From Anaerolineaceae bacterium UBA2260 (GTDB lineage Bacteria > Chloroflexota > Anaerolineae > Anaerolineales > Anaerolineaceae): DNA of 10,691 nucleotides. The translations under genes and the position numbers were made by a program. The notes under the pieces are model-generated. The model saw only the letters and a list, made by a program, of their open reading frames with translations. It was not told the DNA's origin and made no database searches. Below are positions 6,941 to 10,691 of the stretch, in pieces (the first letter of the stretch is position 1; the number at the start of each line of letters is the position of its first letter). Location: assembly GCA_002347485.1 (NCBI GenBank), contig DDXM01000029.1:21559-32249 (forward strand), written 5' to 3'.

Positions 6941-7456
6941 TTGAATTCAGATTACCAGATGGAAATCCCTAAACGCAAGCGACCCAAGCCACCCACTCAC
7001 CAGGGCATGCCACATGCCCAGATCGGCATACGACCTGAGCCTGAGATCCACGCTGAACTGTTCAGGCGTTGTTACGCTCTACCTTATGTCCAGAACCGCC
7101 CAACGGTGATATCCGTCCCAGGGGCGCGCGCTCTCTGGCTGCGCGAAGACCTGCCGTTGGCTCATCCTGAAGTGATTGCTCGCGGGCGTGAGTTTGCCCA
7201 CATCCATCCGGACGGCAGCCTACACGTCACGTTGCCGCCCGAGCGCGCCCGCGAAGCCGTGAACAAAGGCTGGGCCGAGCCACACCCCCTGGCCCAATAC
7301 CTGGGCAACGAAGGTATGGTGATGCTCTACACCCCTCTGGATACGGGTGAACTGGAGGTGGTGTTCGGGCTGATCCTGGATTCGTACAACTTCGTCACCG
7401 GGCGCAATCTGAGCCCTGAGCGCGCCTTTTCTGATGAAACCATAGGAGAGAAATGA
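6941..7456 (+). CDS. Luciferase-domain (DUF5519-like) protein of unknown function
   Basis: A 171-residue protein resembling the 'luciferase domain' family (PF17648/DUF5519 type), which is a fold-based name and does not imply light production. The signature is GREFAHIHPDGSLHVTLP (residues 82-99) followed by KGWAEPHPLAQY near 109-120. The conserved His and acidic residues suggest a binding or catalytic pocket, but no reaction is established for bacterial members. The N-terminal 25 residues are basic and Pro-rich. The start is TTG at 6941, chosen because GGAGG (6931-6935) is 5 bases upstream; ATG 6959 in the same frame has no comparable site. The TGA stop overlaps the ATG of the dioxygenase gene (ATGA, 7453-7456), so the two are translationally coupled and may act on the same compound. 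Confidence 0.85.
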   Translation: MNSDYQMEIPKRKRPKPPTHQGMPHAQIGIRPEPEIHAELFRRCYALPYVQNRPTVISVPGARALWLREDLPLAHPEVIARGREFAHIHPDGSLHVTLPPERAREAVNKGWAEPHPLAQYLGNEGMVMLYTPLDTGELEVVFGLILDSYNFVTGRNLSPERAFSDETIGEK

Positions 7457-8376
7457 ACGGGATAACCCTGCCTCAGCCGGTTGCCATTGCCCCGCACCGC
7501 ATTCACTCGCAGACTCGTCCGGGTTACGTCCATCTCAAGGTCGCCAATCTGGAGAATCAACTGGTCTTTTACCAGCAAGCCCTGGGCTTACGCCTGCATT
7601 GGCAGGAGGGAAACAGCGCCGGTTTGGGCGCCGGCGCCGAGGACATCGTACGCCTGACCCAAATTTCAGATGGAAAACGCTATCGCGGCGTGACTGGCAT
7701 CTACCACTTCGCCATCCTCTTCCCCGACCGGCGACAACTGGCACGCGCTATCTCCCGCCTCTTTGCCCTGCGCTGGCCAAATTATCCCACTGACCACATC
7801 ATGACCAAATCCGACTACCTGGACGATCCGGAAGGAAACAACATTGAACTCTACTGCGAATCGCCGGAAGATGGGATTTTCGAAGTCAGAAACGGGGAAA
7901 TCTATGCCCGTCATGCCGATGGCAGACTCAGCGATGGGCGTGAACCGCTCGACCTCCAGGAGCTTTTCTCCCATTTGAGCGAAGGTGAGCACCTGGATGA
8001 ACCCGTCACGTCCGAAGTGCGCATGGGGCATTTCCACCTTTATGTCGCCGACCTGAAGGAGACGCGCCGCTTCTACCACGAATTGCTCGGCTTCGACGAT
8101 ATGGGAACGGCGCGCGGCTTTCGGATGGGCATGGTCTCGGCGGGAGGCTACCATCATCACGTTGGCTTCAACACCTGGCAGGGGCAGGGTGCCCCGCCGC
8201 CTCCCCCCGACGCGCTGGGGCTGAAAACCATCTCATTTGTCCTGCCCGACCGCGTGGGCTGGGATCAACTCCTGGCGCGCATCGAGGAGATTGAACTGCC
8301 TTACAACCAGAAAGAAGAGGGCATTCTTGTTACAGACCCCGCAGGGATCGACGTGTTGTTTATCGAGGCAAAATAA
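7453..8376 (+). CDS. catE: CatE-like two-domain VOC dioxygenase (catechol 2,3-dioxygenase type)
   Basis: A 307-residue protein with two tandem vicinal-oxygen-chelate domains, like Bacillus CatE and MhqO-type enzymes that open catechols or hydroquinones. Domain 1 (about 22-135) shows GYVHLKVANLENQLVFY, GIYHFAILFPDR and DDPEGNNIELYCESP. Domain 2 (about 188-305) shows GHFHLYVADLKETRRFY with His193/His195, then SAGGYHHHVGFNTWQG with His234-236. The metal site is probably made mainly from domain-2 histidines; domain 1 has Tyr25 where a ligand His could stand, as I recall for CatE. It overlaps the previous gene by four bases. The role inferred is detoxification of catechols or quinol products under the upstream HxlR regulator. 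Orthology to catE proper is by resemblance only. Confidence 0.88.
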   Translation: MNGITLPQPVAIAPHRIHSQTRPGYVHLKVANLENQLVFYQQALGLRLHWQEGNSAGLGAGAEDIVRLTQISDGKRYRGVTGIYHFAILFPDRRQLARAISRLFALRWPNYPTDHIMTKSDYLDDPEGNNIELYCESPEDGIFEVRNGEIYARHADGRLSDGREPLDLQELFSHLSEGEHLDEPVTSEVRMGHFHLYVADLKETRRFYHELLGFDDMGTARGFRMGMVSAGGYHHHVGFNTWQGQGAPPPPPDALGLKTISFVLPDRVGWDQLLARIEEIELPYNQKEEGILVTDPAGIDVLFIEAK

Positions 8377-8491
8377 CGAGCAGCCTCCACCGACTCGCCC
8401 CTCTACGAGAAACTTTTCCCCCTGCCTGGAGAGATGCAGATTTTTTATCATCTATTGGTCACGGAAATAGTCGCGAAAAGAAAGGTTCCAT
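8377..8491 (+). other. Intergenic spacer between catE and the redoxin gene
   Basis: 115 bases with no convincing promoter or terminator. The frame of the dioxygenase remains open after its TAA for about 41 codons, and this stretch includes SPLYEKLFPLPGEMQIFYHL, which reads like protein but matches no family I know. It could be chance or a gene remnant. Confidence 0.3.
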
Positions 8492-8962
8492 ATGAATGTT
8501 GATGAGCCCTTAGAAGCAGGTTCGCCTGCGCCTGATTTTATACTGACAGCGAATACGAGCCGGGATATTGGACTGGCGGATTACAAAGGAAAGACGCACG
8601 TCGTTTTGTTCTTCGTGCGAGAATACAACTGAATGCAGTGCCGTTCGCATGTCGCCCAGTTGGGGCGATTATATAAAGACTTTCAGACGGCGGGTGCGGA
8701 GGTACTCGTGATTTTGGGAGATACTTCCGAACGAGCCCGAAAATATGCGGAACTCCTCAAGACGCCTTTCCCAGTACTTGCCGATCTGGATCGCTCTGTG
8801 TACCATCAATTCGATTTGGAGAAAGCGTTGTTCGTTATCCAGCGCACAGCTTCAGTGGTAATAGACCGGGAAGGTTTTATCCGCTACATTAAAAGGGTAA
8901 CGAATCCAATGACCTGGCTCCAGGAGAGCTATGAACTGCTTGAATTTGTACGTGCAATATGA
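8492..8962 (+). CDS. Peroxiredoxin-like (AhpC/TSA) protein, probable selenoprotein with UxxC; in-frame TGA 8630-8632
   Basis: A 156-residue thioredoxin-fold redoxin if TGA 8630-8632 is read as selenocysteine. Residues 9-16 (AGSPAPDF) and 35-45 (THVVLFFVREY) are the standard peroxiredoxin entry. The motif that follows is N-U47-M-Q-C50-R-S-H-V-A-Q-L, where relatives have CxxC followed by R. The frame after TGA continues with no defect for 110 codons: EVLVILGDTSERARKYAELL, PFPVLADLD and ASVVIDREGFIRYIKR are all typical. A hairpin suited to a bacterial SECIS lies at 8651-8669. AAGAAAGG precedes ATG 8492. The alternative is a pseudogene by a TGC/TGT to TGA change, or a short product from ATG 8633 just after the TGA, which would lose the first half of the fold and has no ribosome binding site. 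It is separated by 115 bases from catE. Confidence 0.75.
8651..8669 (+). promoter_or_regulatory. Candidate bacterial SECIS hairpin downstream of the in-frame TGA
   Basis: GTCGCCC (8651-8657) pairs with GGGCGAT (8663-8669) as seven consecutive pairs (one G-U at the base), closing a five-base loop AGTTG at 8658-8662. The loop begins 25 bases after the TGA, inside the 16-37 base range described for bacterial SECIS elements. It has G as its second base followed by U, like the GU contacted by SelB in E. coli fdhF. The bulged U of the E. coli element is not obvious. The hairpin is inside the coding sequence, as bacterial SECIS elements must be. Confidence 0.65.
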
Positions 8963-9044
8963 TCATGCACTTCCCTGACAAGCAACAAGCAGGATACACG
9001 GTCGACTATTTCACCCTTTTTTTGATAGGGGTCATTGTCAAATT
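8963..9044. other. Spacer between convergent redoxin gene and MarR pseudogene
   Basis: Short non-coding gap after the redoxin stop. A 5-base inverted repeat (GTGCA 8952-8956, TGCAC 8966-8970) spans the stop codon but has no T-run directly behind it; a run of seven T lies near 9016-9023 without a stem. No convincing terminator is visible. Confidence 0.3.
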
Positions 9045-9476
9045 TTATTCGAACGAGATAGATGAGATCAGATATTGCCCTGATGATGTTTCTATCTGTT
9101 TTGGCCTCAAAAAACCGCTCAATTCGTCAATCCATTGAAGATGACCATCGATAAATTCCTGAACCAATACCCGTCCCTTCTCTGTAAGGCTGAATTGTCT
9201 GTTACACCGATCGCACTAGACTTCTGAATGGTTCAGATACCCATTATCGACTAATCGAGTGAGAAGTTGGCTGGTTGAAGCACTAGTGACCACAGATCTT
9301 TCGCCAATACTTGATATTGACTGAGGTCCCTGGGAATGTAAGCGGAAAAGCACACTCAACTGGTTTACCGACAGATTGGAGTCTTTCGCAAACCGCAAAA
9401 ACCTACGCATAGTTACTTGCCCGAGTAATTCCGCCCATTGTCAAATTGCTTTTTAGAAGGCTTCAACATCTGACAT
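9045..9476 (-). pseudogene. MarR-family regulator with three in-frame stop codons
   Basis: Read on the minus strand from ATG 9476, the frame gives a full-length MarR protein of about 143 codons with no frameshift. It reads MSDVEAF, stop, KAI, stop, QWAELLGQVTMRRFLRFAKDS, then the HTH part (SISSIGERSVVTSASTSQLLTRLVDNGYL), NHSEV, stop, CDRCNRQFSLTEKGRVLVQEF and a C-terminal dimerisation helix ending at TAA 9045-9047. The stops are TAA (9453-9455), TGA (9441-9443) and TAG (9216-9218), one of each kind. CDRCNRQFSLTEKGR is the wing motif, where DRR is usual. The gene is almost certainly inactive; restart at ATG 9410 would give only a 64-residue piece. It faces away from the HTH-ABC locus and toward the redoxin gene. 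Confidence 0.8.
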
Positions 9477-9556
9477 GATTTCTCTTGCTGAAATAGGCTG
9501 CCCAAGAATTTAACCCTCAATGATATAGGTTTCAAGAAGATGAGTACAAATACAAC

Positions 9557-9584
9557 TTGACTCCTCGCCCGGGAAGGGTATAAT
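9557..9584 (+). promoter_or_regulatory. Strong sigma70-type promoter of the HTH regulator
   Basis: TTGACT (9557-9562) and a perfect TATAAT (9579-9584) are 16 bases apart. Transcription would start near 9591, about 25 bases before ATG 9616. The spacer contains the GC-rich dyad CCCGGG (9568-9573 region). This is the best promoter match in the window and probably drives the regulator and the ABC exporter gene behind it. Confidence 0.7.
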
Positions 9585-9615
9585 ATCACGAATATTTTGG
9601 TTTCTTTGGAAAAAA

Positions 9616-10335
9616 ATGGAAATTACTCGCCGCCAGGAAGATTTTATCCGTAAGATGATTGATCTCTACCGCGAACTGCAAGGGCCGTTCCATTACACCT
9701 ACGTAGCCGAGCGGTTGGGTATCAACCCGTTTACTGCTTACGACATGCTTCGCCTCCTCGAAAAAAAAGGGATTGTCACGTCGCAATACCATCTGGCTGA
9801 AGACAAATCGGGCCCTGGTCGTTCAGAGATCTTCTTCTTGCCAACAACTGAAGCACATCGCGTATTTGCCAGGCTTACCGAAGATTTTGGTGGCCAGGAG
9901 TGGAAGGCGCTAATAGAAGCCGTGTTATTAAAAGTACGCAGCAGCACCTTGCAAGACCGTGAATTGGTGAACGATATCCTAACGCCCATTCCTCCAGAAG
10001 GCCAGGGCGCATTGCGCTACTGCTTGGAGGTTATGACGGTGATTGCCCTGCTTTTGCGTCGTGGCAATGGCCGGCGATTATTGTTTTCATGCCTACCGAA
10101 CATCTTACCAAGTATTGAGTCGGCGAATCCCGTCAATCTCAGCTTGTTGGGAGGCTTTGCACTGGGCATTCTGGCAAACGAGAATATTGATGACCGCGAT
10201 TGGGGGCGGGAATTGATCGGACATGTAAGACAATATCAGGCACTGGTTGTCAACATGAATCCCCAGCTGTGCCGCAAGCTGGCAGCCAGCTTGCGTGAAG
10301 TTTTTAAGCCGCTGGAAGAAGTTTTGCCTGGATAA
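9616..10335 (+). CDS. Winged-helix transcriptional regulator next to an ABC exporter
   Basis: A 239-residue protein with an N-terminal winged helix: RQEDFIRKMIDLYRELQGPFHYTYVAERL begins the domain, GINPFTAYDMLRLLEKKGIV (about 35-54) is the turn and recognition helix, and GPGRSEIFFLPT forms the wing. The remaining 150 residues are mostly helical with two Leu/Gly-rich stretches (about 137-152 and 175-190) that look like a buried ligand or dimer domain and not like membrane segments. I do not recognise a named family for that part. Its position just before an ABC-type drug exporter suggests it controls export in response to a bound compound. The ribosome binding site is weak (TTTGGAAAAAA). An unusual run of A bases precedes the ATG. 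Confidence 0.85.
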   Translation: MEITRRQEDFIRKMIDLYRELQGPFHYTYVAERLGINPFTAYDMLRLLEKKGIVTSQYHLAEDKSGPGRSEIFFLPTTEAHRVFARLTEDFGGQEWKALIEAVLLKVRSSTLQDRELVNDILTPIPPEGQGALRYCLEVMTVIALLLRRGNGRRLLFSCLPNILPSIESANPVNLSLLGGFALGILANENIDDRDWGRELIGHVRQYQALVVNMNPQLCRKLAASLREVFKPLEEVLPG

Positions 10336-10397
10336 AGGTTTTTTATGATCTAAAGCATTGAATTTGACTAAATTATTATTTTTTAGGGAGTTTTTAT

Positions 10398-10691
10398 ATG
10401 ACCTTAGTTATCGAGGCCAAAGAGCTAAGCAAACACTATCCATCTCAGAGAGAAAATTATCTGGCATTGGATGGCGTTGATTTGGAAGTAGACTCTGGTA
10501 AATTACATGGGCTGGTAGGACCTGATGGTGCCGGTAAAACCACCCTTTTGCGTATCCTGGCCACCGTGATGCAGCCTACTTCAGGCACAGCTCGACTTGA
10601 TGGATTCGATGTGCGCAAACAAGCAGAGGATGTTCGTGCTCGCCTGGGCTACATGCCACAAGCCTTTAGTTTATACCCCGATTTGAGCGTG
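10398..10691 (+). CDS. ABC exporter ATP-binding protein, YbhF-like (partial, runs off window)
   Basis: The first 98 codons of an ABC ATPase. Walker A is GPDGAGKTT (residues 41-49) and the Q-loop is GYMPQAFSLYPDLSV (Gln88); the signature motif and Walker B lie beyond the window. Asp in place of the usual Asn in the Walker A loop, together with YMPQ, resembles the first of the two ATPase domains of YbhF-type drug or cation exporters, so the full protein may be a tandem ATPase. AGGGAG (10385-10390) is 7 bases before ATG 10398. The gap of 62 bases to the regulator has no clear terminator, so they may be co-transcribed. It should energise efflux together with membrane subunits encoded further downstream. 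Confidence 0.93.
   Translation, partial: MTLVIEAKELSKHYPSQRENYLALDGVDLEVDSGKLHGLVGPDGAGKTTLLRILATVMQPTSGTARLDGFDVRKQAEDVRARLGYMPQAFSLYPDLSV

Noticed and set aside
8633..8962. Independent 109-residue gene starting at ATG 8633
   Set aside because: It would begin inside the redox motif, lack the first half of the thioredoxin fold and has no ribosome binding site; the upstream frame 8492-8629 is clearly the same protein.
8952..8970. Inverted repeat after the redoxin gene as terminator
   Set aside because: The stem is 5 pairs with a 9-base loop and no T-run follows it.
9216..9218. TAG in the MarR gene as pyrrolysine or TGA 9441-9443 as selenocysteine
   Set aside because: MarR proteins have no redox or catalytic residue at these places, and a TAA stop 10 bases away in the same frame already breaks the gene.
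1..10691. CRISPR arrays, tRNA or rRNA genes
   Set aside because: No regularly spaced repeats, cloverleaf-like sequence with CCA end or rRNA motifs were seen on either strand.

Overview
The window looks like a chromosomal piece of an anaerobic or facultative bacterium, probably Chloroflexota (Anaerolineae-like). That placement is inferred from gene content and protein style; no rRNA or other marker gene is present. UGA, UAA and UAG all end ordinary genes here, so the code is standard, with one apparent UGA exception described below.

Region 1 (1-5272, all +) is a sulfatase operon: the C-terminal end of one sulfatase, an anaerobic sulfatase-maturating radical SAM enzyme (anSME), a sulfatase without a signal peptide, a Tat-exported sulfatase and an alpha/beta hydrolase. 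The middle genes are joined by ATGA overlaps. The maturase would convert the active-site Cys of the sulfatases to formylglycine in the cytoplasm before Tat export. The set suits desulfation and deacylation of sulfated glycans or other sulfate esters.

Region 2 (5273-5809) is a scar. It holds a copy of the N-terminal coding sequence of the Tat sulfatase without the rest of the gene, the N-terminal remnant of an IS5-type transposase on the minus strand, and the promoter and possible operator of the next gene.

Region 3 (5810-8962, all +) reads as a thiol/quinone stress cassette: an HxlR-type regulator with a Cys at position 6, a decayed 5' end of a DoxX (CatD-like) gene, a FrnE/DsbA-like dithiol oxidoreductase, a luciferase-domain (DUF5519-like) protein, a CatE-like two-domain VOC dioxygenase, and a peroxiredoxin-like protein. 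The last is interrupted by an in-frame TGA exactly at the first position of a CxxC-type redox motif, and a hairpin with a GU-containing loop follows. I read it as a probable selenoprotein (UxxC). This is the most interesting signal in the window. The HxlR-DoxX-dioxygenase combination resembles the Bacillus CatR/CatD/CatE quinone-response set.

Region 4 (8963-10691) contains a MarR-type regulator on the minus strand whose frame is intact over its whole length but carries three nonsense codons, then a strong sigma70-type promoter, an HTH regulator and the start of a YbhF-like ABC exporter ATPase that runs off the window. Several genes between 5.3 and 9.5 kb are visibly degraded. That is the main argument against the selenoprotein reading, and it is weighed in the findings.
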